A stretch of 12,807 nucleotides of DNA from Candidatus Omnitrophota bacterium (GTDB lineage: Bacteria > Omnitrophota > Gorgyraeia > Gygaellales > Profunditerraquicolaceae). Below are positions 1 to 5,233 of the stretch, piece after piece. The position numbers and the translations under genes were made by a program. Position 1 is the first letter of the stretch, and the number at the start of each line of letters is the position of its first letter. The notes under the pieces were generated by a model that saw nothing but the letters and a program-made list of their open reading frames with translations, made no database searches and had not been told where the DNA came from. The DNA lies in contig JAQTNM010000022.1 of assembly GCA_028713875.1 (NCBI GenBank), forward strand, positions 1-12,807, in the 5' to 3' direction.

Positions 1-724
1 TATGGAATTTAGTAAAGAAATAATCCATCACCTCAACCGCGTCTTTTACATAAATAAAATCCCTTTTCTGCCCGCCGTCTTTACAGCCTGGGAGGTATGA
101 CTTAAAAAGACGCAAGGGTCTACCTGATTTAACATCGGCAAAACGCTTGCAGATAACGCTCATCATTTCGCCCTTGTGATATTCATTAGGCCCAAAGACA
201 TTGAAGAATTTAAAGCCAACGGATTTCTTTAAAAGGCCGCTCTTCAACATCCATAGATCAAAGAGATGTTTCGTATACCCATAAATATTGAGCGGATTCA
301 AGCGCTCCAGCTTGCTCTCGTCGTCGTCATAACCGGAGCTGCCGTCTCCGTAAGTAGCCGCCGAAGAAGCATAGATAAATCTTGCGGCATTGGCCTCAGC
401 CCAGGCCGCAAGGCGCTTGGAATATTCGTAGTTGTTTTTGAAGAAATAGGCGGCGTCGTCCAGGATCGTAGAACTGCAGGCCCCAAGATGGACGATCGCT
501 TTGATGCGGCTGATTTTTCCCGATTCGAGGATATCTAAGAAATCGCCTTTCTGGATATAGTCGCGGAACTTCTTGCCGGAGAGGTTCTTCCACTTGCAGC
601 CATCAGCAAGATTATCAACGACAATTACATTATTGATACCTTCACGATTGAGCTTCCATAAAAAACAGCTGCCGATGAAACCGGCTCCTCCGGTCAGGAT
701 AATAACCTGCGTCTTTTTTGCCAA
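1..724 (-). CDS. hldD: ADP-L-glycero-D-manno-heptose 6-epimerase, 3' end cut by window edge
   Basis: Converts ADP-D-glycero-D-manno-heptose to the L-glycero form, a cytoplasmic step in making heptose for the LPS inner core. About 241 codons are visible and the C-terminus lies outside the window. The N-terminus has the Rossmann NAD(P) motif TGGAGFIGS (residues 11-19). Family-typical blocks follow: HLGACSST (79-86), YASSAATYG (118-126), the catalytic Tyr/Lys pair in YGYTK (Y148, K152), FFNVFGPNEYHKG (173-185) and RDFIYVKDAVEV. GACSST and the NVFGPNEYHKG block point to HldD rather than GalE. No ATG fits, so I chose a TTG at 722-724, with AGGGA eight bases upstream. An in-frame stop at 749-751 bounds the frame, and that stop is also the stop codon of cbiN. 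The 24-base gap suggests cotranscription with the metal transporter genes, although the functions look unrelated. Confidence 0.9.
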   Translation of the reverse strand, partial: MAKKTQVIILTGGAGFIGSCFLWKLNREGINNVIVVDNLADGCKWKNLSGKKFRDYIQKGDFLDILESGKISRIKAIVHLGACSSTILDDAAYFFKNNYEYSKRLAAWAEANAARFIYASSAATYGDGSSGYDDDESKLERLNPLNIYGYTKHLFDLWMLKSGLLKKSVGFKFFNVFGPNEYHKGEMMSVICKRFADVKSGRPLRLFKSYLPGCKDGGQKRDFIYVKDAVEVMDYFFTKFH

Positions 725-748
725 TTGGATGTTCCCTGATATGCAAAA

Positions 749-1081
749 TCAATCTTTTTTGCTTAAGAATTTAGCAATCAATATCACTAAGCAGGCAGTA
801 ACAAAAATTCCGATCACAGCCGAAGTTATATACGCAAAGCTTAAGCCGGCCAGTCCTTTTTCTTCCCATCCTTTAAAGGCATAATCGGGTATAGGAGCGC
901 TCCAGAGGCTGGAGAGCTTTTCAAGGCCTTGCGGGATGTACCCGACTAATTCTTTAAAAGTATCAGCTCCCCACTCGCCCCAGGCATCTCCGGCTTTAAA
1001 ATGCTCCGGCAGTATCAATCCCAGAGGCGAAAGCAGTGCTAAAACTCCTATCCCAATCCATAATTTAACCGTAGTTTTCAT
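749..1081 (-). CDS. cbiN: CbiN/PDGLE-type small membrane subunit of a Co/Ni ECF transporter
   Basis: A 110-residue membrane protein with one hydrophobic segment near each end (about 7-25 and 83-105) and a loop between them. The loop carries PQGLE at 50-54, a one-residue variant of the PDGLE signature that names this domain, and an AWGEWG patch at 33-38. CbiN-type proteins assist CbiM in loading Co2+ or Ni2+ for energy-coupling-factor import at the cytoplasmic membrane. Its ATG overlaps the cbiM stop by four bases (ATGA, 1078-1081), and AGGAGGTG lies just upstream inside cbiM, so the pair should be translationally coupled. The assignment rests mainly on the PDGLE-like motif, topology and position after cbiM. 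Small proteins like this diverge quickly, but I see no better alternative. Confidence 0.85.
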   Translation of the reverse strand: MKTTVKLWIGIGVLALLSPLGLILPEHFKAGDAWGEWGADTFKELVGYIPQGLEKLSSLWSAPIPDYAFKGWEEKGLAGLSFAYITSAVIGIFVTACLVILIAKFLSKKD

Positions 1082-1767
1082 ATTGACACCTCCTCTTGCG
1101 CTTCCAAAAGAGAGGGATCTTGTTTTTGCAGGTATTTGATGACCAGCGCGGTAATCAGCGCCTCAACCCAGCCGAATATTAACATATGCTCACCCAGCAT
1201 AGCGGGTATCGCAACGTTTAAACCATAAGGACAATATAGGGAGTGTCCGCTTGCGGTCTTATACAGCAGGGGCTGGATACCGAACATAATGGCGGCGGAT
1301 AATGCGGCAATATTTATGGCCACATACCCGGCAATCCCGGCAGCAATCACGCGCCTGAACGAGGTTACGCTGGAGGAGCCGCTGATAAGCTTATAGAGGT
1401 AATAACCGGCAAACACCTCAATGAATGCCATATTGAAACAATTTGCGCCTATAGCAGTGATGCCCCCGTCGCCAAAAAGCAGTGCCTGGACTACTAATGC
1501 CACGGTCACCGCGATACACGCTGCCCAGGGCCCAAGAAGTATTGCCGCCAATGCCGCGCCTGTAGCGTGGCCGGTAGTGCCGCCGGGGATAGGCACATTG
1601 AACATCATAACCACAAAGCTGAATGCCGCGGCTATAGCAAGCAAAGGGACCTGTTTTGCTTTAAGGGTCTTTTTGGCGACCCGCGAAGCAACCGCCCATA
1701 TCGGCAGCATTACGACATACATAACCCCGCTTGTTGCCGGCCCTAAATATCCGTCGGGTATATGCAT
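1078..1767 (-). CDS. cbiM: CbiM/NikM substrate-binding membrane subunit of Co/Ni ECF transporter
   Basis: The 229-residue integral membrane S-component that captures Co2+ or Ni2+ in ECF importers. It starts with the diagnostic MHIPDGYL. In solved NikM structures the N-terminal amine, His2 and a His in a GTTGHATG-like motif bind the metal, and both histidines are present here (H2 and H67 in GGTTGHATG). Several hydrophobic segments follow to about residue 212, then a short charged tail. Start choice is firm: the N-terminus is functional in this family, and AAGGAGG sits six bases before the ATG. The proximity of nikR suggests nickel, although sequence alone does not separate nickel from cobalt. 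Genes for CbiQ and the CbiO ATPase do not follow cbiN, so the energising module must be encoded elsewhere or shared with another transporter. Confidence 0.95.
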   Translation of the reverse strand: MHIPDGYLGPATSGVMYVVMLPIWAVASRVAKKTLKAKQVPLLAIAAAFSFVVMMFNVPIPGGTTGHATGAALAAILLGPWAACIAVTVALVVQALLFGDGGITAIGANCFNMAFIEVFAGYYLYKLISGSSSVTSFRRVIAAGIAGYVAINIAALSAAIMFGIQPLLYKTASGHSLYCPYGLNVAIPAMLGEHMLIFGWVEALITALVIKYLQKQDPSLLEAQEEVSI

Positions 1768-1790
1768 AACTAGCCTCCTTTTAAGATTTA

Positions 1791-1858
1791 AAAGCCCACA
1801 GCTGATAAGCCATGAATAGTATGTGGCTTATGGGTTGCGGATTTTTGCCGTGGGCTTT
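1791..1858 (-). promoter_or_regulatory. Nested two-stem RNA structure in the porin-cbiM gap
   Basis: A perfect 9-bp outer stem (AAAGCCCAC at 1791-1799 with GTGGGCTTT at 1850-1858) encloses a perfect 8-bp inner stem (ATAAGCCA 1805-1812 with TGGCTTAT 1824-1831) with an 11-nt loop. An asymmetric internal region joins them: 18 nt on one side, 5 on the other. The fold sits just after the porin stop and ends about 23 bases before the cbiM start codon. On the minus strand only four Ts follow, so it would be a weak terminator. It could be an attenuator, a processing or stability element setting the porin:cbiM ratio, or an uncharacterised metal-sensing RNA. I do not recognise a known riboswitch class. 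Confidence 0.5.
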
Positions 1859-1863
1859 ATCAA

Positions 1864-3231
1864 TTAAAAATCCACCTGCGCCCTCATTCCGCCGACAAAG
1901 ATACCGCCGATGTCATCCGCAACATCCTTGCCAAAGGGATTCCAGATATACTGGAAGTCAGGGCTGATCGCAAGGTGCTTGTTGATATGTATCCTGTAAT
2001 AGGCCTCAAGATGTCCTTCGGTTTTAGCCAAGCGGCCTGTTGCCTTTTTATATTCATCCGAGGGGAATATCTGGCCTACTGCAAAGGCAAATACGTCATT
2101 TTCCCTGCCCCAGGGCTTGCCTTCTATCTGCAGGCCTGCGCTCCAGGAATGTTCAAGCGAATAGTTAAGGTCGCCGGTGGCCATGATATCGGGGTTGTAA
2201 ACCTTGGGGTCCTGCCATCCGTAACGCAAAAACGCGGTAGTGATATCGCTGAGTTTCTGGTCAAAGCTTAAGCCAAAGCCGTATGCAGCTTCTTTGGTCC
2301 TTTCGCTGTCCAGCCACTTGGTATGATACACATTGCTGTTCCAGCCGTAGAAGCGGTAATTACCGGGGCGGTTAAAGAAGTTGGTCTTAAAGGTTATCTG
2401 ACCGACGTTAAAGAGGTTATCCCCGATTTTCTCCCAGCTGCTTTTGCCGTCAAATACGCCGTAGCCAAGCTCAATCCAATCCTTGGGAATATAGGCAAGC
2501 CGGATACCTGCGGAGTTATCCGGGAATTCCAGGGTAGGGGAATTACGGAATATCCTACCTAAGAACTGGGTGGTCTCATCATTTGCAACCTCGTTGTTGT
2601 CAAAATAGGCGGTGGGGTCAAGCTTACCGAATGTCACTACCGCTTTATCCTTAAAAAGCCCCTGTTCATACCAGATCTCAGTTACCCTGACATTCTCATG
2701 GTCATCGGCGTCGCGGTTGACATTACTATAAAGGGTAAGGTTATCCTCAAGGCCGTTGCCCTGGCCGTTCTCAAGATGCAGAAACGCTCTTCCGCCGACA
2801 CTTTTGAACTCTTTGGCTAAGGTTATGTCCGTAGAATAGGAGGCGTCCGCGCGGGAGACCTTTTTCTGGACATCGGATGAGGCATTGTTGACGTTATTGG
2901 TGCCCTGTATGATCATGGTAGCACCCGCTCCTATTTCCAAGCCTTCGGCAATACTGATAGGCACGCCTACCTGCCGGTGAAGGTCCGTATCGAACTGGCT
3001 GAGTTTGGATTCATATTCGGTGATCTTCTTAGTTTGGTCAAGGATGCACTGCTTTTGGTCATTGATACATTTCTCCTGATCGGTCAATTTCTGCTCTAAG
3101 GCGCTAACACGCGCTTTAAGCTGGTTTATCTCATCCCTTACGGATGTTTCATCGGCAAAGCCGGCAGAACAACACAGAAGAGAAAAAACCAGCCACGCTA
3201 ATGCCGCCCTTTTTACCGCTGCCATAAACAT
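1864..3231 (-). CDS. OprB-like outer-membrane porin with N-terminal coiled coil
   Basis: A 455-residue secreted beta-barrel. A signal peptide ends near SAGFA (residues 22-26). A heptad coiled coil follows (about 31-80), then a barrel whose C-terminal half matches the OprB carbohydrate-porin pattern: repeated amphipathic strands, GRENDVFAFAVGQIFPSDEY, the block ending ISPDFQYIWNPFG, and a terminal Phe as the outer-membrane insertion signal. The coiled coil probably makes trimers or reaches the peptidoglycan. An ATG at 3231 is possible, but the second ATG at 3225 has better spacing (seven bases) from AAGGGGGG and gives a cleaner signal peptide (MAAVKR). OprB members are usually described with sugars. 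Lying between nikR and cbiMN, this one more plausibly passes Ni2+, a nickel chelate or cobalt. That role is inference. Confidence 0.88.
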   Translation of the reverse strand: MFMAAVKRAALAWLVFSLLCCSAGFADETSVRDEINQLKARVSALEQKLTDQEKCINDQKQCILDQTKKITEYESKLSQFDTDLHRQVGVPISIAEGLEIGAGATMIIQGTNNVNNASSDVQKKVSRADASYSTDITLAKEFKSVGGRAFLHLENGQGNGLEDNLTLYSNVNRDADDHENVRVTEIWYEQGLFKDKAVVTFGKLDPTAYFDNNEVANDETTQFLGRIFRNSPTLEFPDNSAGIRLAYIPKDWIELGYGVFDGKSSWEKIGDNLFNVGQITFKTNFFNRPGNYRFYGWNSNVYHTKWLDSERTKEAAYGFGLSFDQKLSDITTAFLRYGWQDPKVYNPDIMATGDLNYSLEHSWSAGLQIEGKPWGRENDVFAFAVGQIFPSDEYKKATGRLAKTEGHLEAYYRIHINKHLAISPDFQYIWNPFGKDVADDIGGIFVGGMRAQVDF

Positions 3232-3270
3232 ACCCCCCTTTCGTAAGTTGTTTGCGCCAGCTCAAAGTCG

Positions 3271-3279
3271 TGGTATACT
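3271..3279 (+). promoter_or_regulatory. Extended -10 promoter for the predicted antisense RNA
   Basis: TGG plus TATACT forms an extended -10 with five of six bases matching TATAAT. The -35 is poor: TTTGCG, 17 bases upstream, matches only three of six, which extended -10 promoters tolerate. The inner GTATAC is itself palindromic, so the element could also be read weakly on the minus strand. Confidence 0.35.
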
Positions 3280-3285
3280 TATGGC

Positions 3286-3377
3286 TGGGCTTGGTGTTTA
3301 GTGCTTAATGCCCAAGTACCGCGCCCCGCCGGAATCTTTCGCCAGAAGAAGGCGGGGCGTTATTTTATAATACTTTT
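3286..3377 (+). ncRNA. Predicted small RNA antisense to the porin leader
   Basis: On the plus strand, opposite to the flanking genes, an extended -10 element (TGGTATACT, 3271-3279) predicts a start near 3286. The transcript would contain a small stem (CTTGG 3290-3294 with CCAAG 3312-3316). It would end at a strong intrinsic terminator, a 9-bp all-GC stem followed by TTATTTTATAATACTTTT. Length would be about 85-90 nt. No open frame of note lies on this strand here. The RNA would pair with the leader of the porin mRNA. This is a prediction from promoter and terminator signals only, and I cannot match it to a known RNA family. Confidence 0.4.
3322..3377 (+). terminator. Intrinsic terminator on the plus strand between nikR and porin
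   Basis: CGCCCCGCC (3322-3330) pairs perfectly with GGCGGGGCG (3351-3359) across a 20-nt loop and is followed by a T-rich tract at 3360-3377. Only the plus orientation has the T tract. On the minus strand the hairpin is followed by CGGTACTT, so it should not stop nikR-to-porin readthrough. In porin mRNA the same hairpin could lie at or near the 5' end and protect it. Confidence 0.6.
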
Positions 3378-3393
3378 ACAAAAATCGTGTTAC
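3364..3393 (-). promoter_or_regulatory. Candidate porin-cbiMN promoter
   Basis: Minus-strand GTAACA (3388-3393) and TATAAA (3364-3369), 18 bases apart, form a plausible sigma70-type promoter. The match is four of six at -35 and five of six at -10. TATTAT and TTATAA in the same AT-rich stretch are alternative -10 hexamers. The -35 lies inside the palindromic NikR-like site, as expected for repression. A start near 3357 would place the GC hairpin at the mRNA 5' end and leave a leader of about 125-130 nt. Confidence 0.35.
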
Positions 3394-3414
3394 CAGACAA
3401 GAAAAAAATAATAC
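3387..3414. promoter_or_regulatory. Candidate NikR operator upstream of the porin
   Basis: Imperfect palindrome GTGTTAC-N14-ATAATAC, 28 bp in outer length, one base after the nikR stop codon. Its half-sites match those of the palindrome over the nikR promoter in six of seven positions each. The outer length equals that of the E. coli NikR site (GTATGA-N16-TCATAC). It overlaps the candidate porin -35. Confidence 0.5.
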
Positions 3415-3415
3415 G

Positions 3416-3829
3416 CTAGATATTCCTGCCCGTGCTGGACATGCTTAAAGTTGTATGTTTAACCCACTTCACTGCCTTAAGCATATCGGCCAGCTCCTGG
3501 GCCGCTTTAGGCCTGCCCTTTACGGCGATTATCTCAAGGCAATTATAATGATCCAGGTGGACGTGCTGGGTGGAAATAATGATCCCGTTAAAATCATGCT
3601 GGATATCCGTCAGCTTGTTAACTAATTCGCGCTTGTGGTGGTCATAGATAACGGTGATGGTGCCTGCGATCTCCTTGCCTTCCTGCCACTGTTTTTTCAC
3701 CAACTCTTCCCTGATAAGGTCACGGATGGCCTCGGAGCGGTTGGTATATTTCTTACTTTTGAGGTGTTCATCAAAACGGCCAAGCAGGTCTTCTTCCAGA
3801 GATACGCCGAACCTGACTAATGGGGTCAC
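3416..3829 (-). CDS. nikR: Nickel-responsive ribbon-helix-helix repressor NikR
   Basis: A 137-residue regulator close to the usual NikR length (E. coli 133). Residues 4-45 form the ribbon-helix-helix DNA-binding domain, with VRFGVSLEEDLLGRFDEHL and the conserved NRSEAIRDLIREEL. The C-terminal ACT-like domain binds Ni2+. The four high-affinity ligands of NikR (E. coli H76, H87, H89, C95) align with H78, H89, H91 and C97, the last three within QHVHLDHYNCLEI, so nickel sensing should be intact. The start is GTG at 3829 with AGAGG six bases upstream. It should repress metal-uptake genes when nickel is plentiful. The immediate downstream genes, porin and cbiMN, are the obvious targets, and a palindrome over its own -10 suggests autoregulation. 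Confidence 0.95.
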   Translation of the reverse strand: MTPLVRFGVSLEEDLLGRFDEHLKSKKYTNRSEAIRDLIREELVKKQWQEGKEIAGTITVIYDHHKRELVNKLTDIQHDFNGIIISTQHVHLDHYNCLEIIAVKGRPKAAQELADMLKAVKWVKHTTLSMSSTGRNI

Positions 3830-3848
3830 TTTTTTCCTCTCTTATTAT

Positions 3849-3875
3849 GTATTACGATTTATTAAATCATAACAC
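3849..3875. promoter_or_regulatory. Candidate NikR operator over the nikR promoter
   Basis: Palindrome GTATTAC-N13-ATAACAC. The 13-base centre is itself a perfect dyad (GATTTA, one base, TAAATC), so 11 of 13 base pairs of the full dyad match. It covers the nikR -10 box and predicted start site, a typical place for autorepression. The spacing is one base shorter than in the site upstream of the porin. Confidence 0.6.
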
Positions 3876-3893
3876 AATAAACTGCGCTGTCAA
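3866..3893 (-). promoter_or_regulatory. nikR promoter
   Basis: Minus-strand TTGACA (3888-3893, six of six) and TATGAT (3866-3871, five of six) are separated by 16 bases. This predicts a start near 3859 and a leader of about 30 nt carrying the AGAGG ribosome-binding site. It lies in the 83-base gap after the GH1 gene, so nikR need not depend on GH1 transcription. Confidence 0.7.
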
Positions 3894-3912
3894 GAAAAAT
3901 TTAACTGGCCTC

Positions 3913-5130
3913 TTATTCCAGGACGCCGGTTTTAGAGACCTGGGCGAATCTTACGGCGCTCTCCCTGACTGTCCTTTTATAAGTGTTATAGTCAACATCT
4001 ATCAGCCCGAACCTCGGGTTAAAACCTTTGTCCCATTCAAAATTGTCCATCAGCGACCAGTAAAGGTAACCCTCCACCTTAGCCCCTTTTCCCATGGCAA
4101 GATGGATATTCTTTAAATGGGCATATATATACTCCCAGCGCAGATTATCGTCCCGGGTGCAGATACCGTTCTCCGTTATGATTATTGGCAGCCCGTACTT
4201 CTTCAGTTTTAAAAGTAGCTCATACAACCCTTCGGGGTAAATATCCCAGCCCAGCGAATTTTTCTTAACCGGGTGATGATCCTGGCTGCAGACATCCATG
4301 GCAAGGCTTGCGAACCCCCAATTCCTCGGTTCCACTAATTGCCGCGAATAATAATTTACTCCTATAAAGTCCATGGCTTTATGCCGCATTATTGCGTCAA
4401 GAAACCCGAAATTATACCATTTATCCCTAATATAAGCGGCGAAACGGTTCTTTAAACTTGGCGCACAGGGTACAAAAGCCTGCATATTCTGGGCGATGCT
4501 TACATAAGGCCGGGGCAGGTTTAATTCTTTATAAATCTTGCGTATCAGGCGGTAGGCCTTGATATGCGCACCGGCAAAATTATCTTCAACTATTTTTGCT
4601 TTTAGATATGACCTTGCCTGCGGCGGCCATACTCCCATAATATAGGAATGGGTCAGATATACGTTGGGCTCATTTATGGTAATCCAGTAACGGACATACT
4701 TTGCCAGGCAGCGCACTACAAGATCGCAGTAACGCAGGAAATCACGGACCGCGCGCCTGTTTGTCCAGCCGCCGGCATTACCGAACCAGGCGGGATTAGT
4801 AAAATGGTGGAGTGTAACTACGGGCTCAATATTGCGCCTGCGTAAAGCAAGGATAACATCAAGGTAGTGCTTTAATTCACTTTCAGGGAATTTTCCTTCT
4901 TGCGGCTCAATGCGGCTCCATTCTACGGATAGACGGTGTGCATTCTGGTTTAAGTTTTTGGCCAGGTCAAAATCCTGCTCGTAAAGCTCGTAATGCCGGC
5001 AGGCCTGGCCGGAATTCTGCCTGCCTGTTTTCTTTTCCCACTCCCACCAGTCAGAATTGGAATTGCCGCCTTCAACCTGATAAGCGCTTGCGGCAGCCCC
5101 CCAGAGGAAGCCCTGCGGAAATTTTATCAT
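3913..5130 (-). CDS. Glycoside hydrolase family 1 beta-glycosidase
   Basis: A 405-residue retaining GH1 enzyme, short for the family (often 440-490). The N-terminal signature FLWGAAASAYQVEG is at 8-21. The acid/base Glu is E154 in TINEPN, the nucleophile is E320 in IITENG, and sugar-binding residues Q18, H108, N153 and E365-W366 (in LMDNFEWDKGF) are present. It has no signal peptide, so it should act in the cytoplasm on beta-linked di- or oligosaccharides. Specificity (glucosidase, galactosidase, fucosidase) cannot be read from the sequence. No ribosome-binding site precedes the ATG, and the -10 box lies only six bases upstream, so the mRNA may be leaderless. It diverges from a polysaccharide flippase across 103 bases. 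A role in trimming or recycling the exported glycan is possible but unproven. Confidence 0.93.
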   Translation of the reverse strand: MIKFPQGFLWGAAASAYQVEGGNSNSDWWEWEKKTGRQNSGQACRHYELYEQDFDLAKNLNQNAHRLSVEWSRIEPQEGKFPESELKHYLDVILALRRRNIEPVVTLHHFTNPAWFGNAGGWTNRRAVRDFLRYCDLVVRCLAKYVRYWITINEPNVYLTHSYIMGVWPPQARSYLKAKIVEDNFAGAHIKAYRLIRKIYKELNLPRPYVSIAQNMQAFVPCAPSLKNRFAAYIRDKWYNFGFLDAIMRHKAMDFIGVNYYSRQLVEPRNWGFASLAMDVCSQDHHPVKKNSLGWDIYPEGLYELLLKLKKYGLPIIITENGICTRDDNLRWEYIYAHLKNIHLAMGKGAKVEGYLYWSLMDNFEWDKGFNPRFGLIDVDYNTYKRTVRESAVRFAQVSKTGVLE

Positions 5131-5136
5131 GGTAAA

Positions 5137-5165
5137 ATTATATCATCATAAGGGTAAAATCCCAA
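5137..5165 (-). promoter_or_regulatory. GH1 promoter predicting a leaderless transcript
   Basis: Minus-strand TTGGGA (5160-5165) and a perfect TATAAT (5137-5142) are separated by 17 bases. Only six bases lie between the -10 and the ATG (5128-5130), so the predicted start falls on or next to the start codon. That fits the lack of a ribosome-binding site. A direct repeat, ATTTTACC on the minus strand, occurs at 5131-5138 and 5153-5160 with a 22-bp period (about two helical turns), a possible regulator site. Confidence 0.6.
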
Positions 5166-5198
5166 CAAAATTATCGGCTTAAAGGGGATACGAATGTA

Positions 5199-5227
5199 TT
5201 GACTTGGGGCCTGGAAAAGTGTAAATT
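5199..5227 (+). promoter_or_regulatory. Flippase promoter
   Basis: TTGACT (5199-5204, five of six) and TAAATT (5222-5227, four of six) with a 17-base spacer. The expected start, about 5233-5234, coincides with the GTG codon at 5234, so a leaderless message is again possible. If translation instead starts at the ATG at 5273, the leader would be about 39 nt with AGGA upstream. Confidence 0.45.
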
Positions 5228-5233
5228 AAATGC

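Noticed and set aside
266..884. Plus-strand open frames across hldD and cbiN
   Set aside because: They lie opposite genes with clear family motifs, carry no recognisable domain, and are shadows of codon use on the other strand.
1791..1858. Cobalamin riboswitch upstream of cbiM
   Set aside because: The region is under 100 bases, too short for that class, and I see no B12-box-like sequence. The stems are real but the class is unknown.
3322..3359. GC hairpin as a terminator for nikR on the minus strand
   Set aside because: No T tract follows on that strand. The T-rich tract is on the plus side, so I called it a plus-strand terminator.
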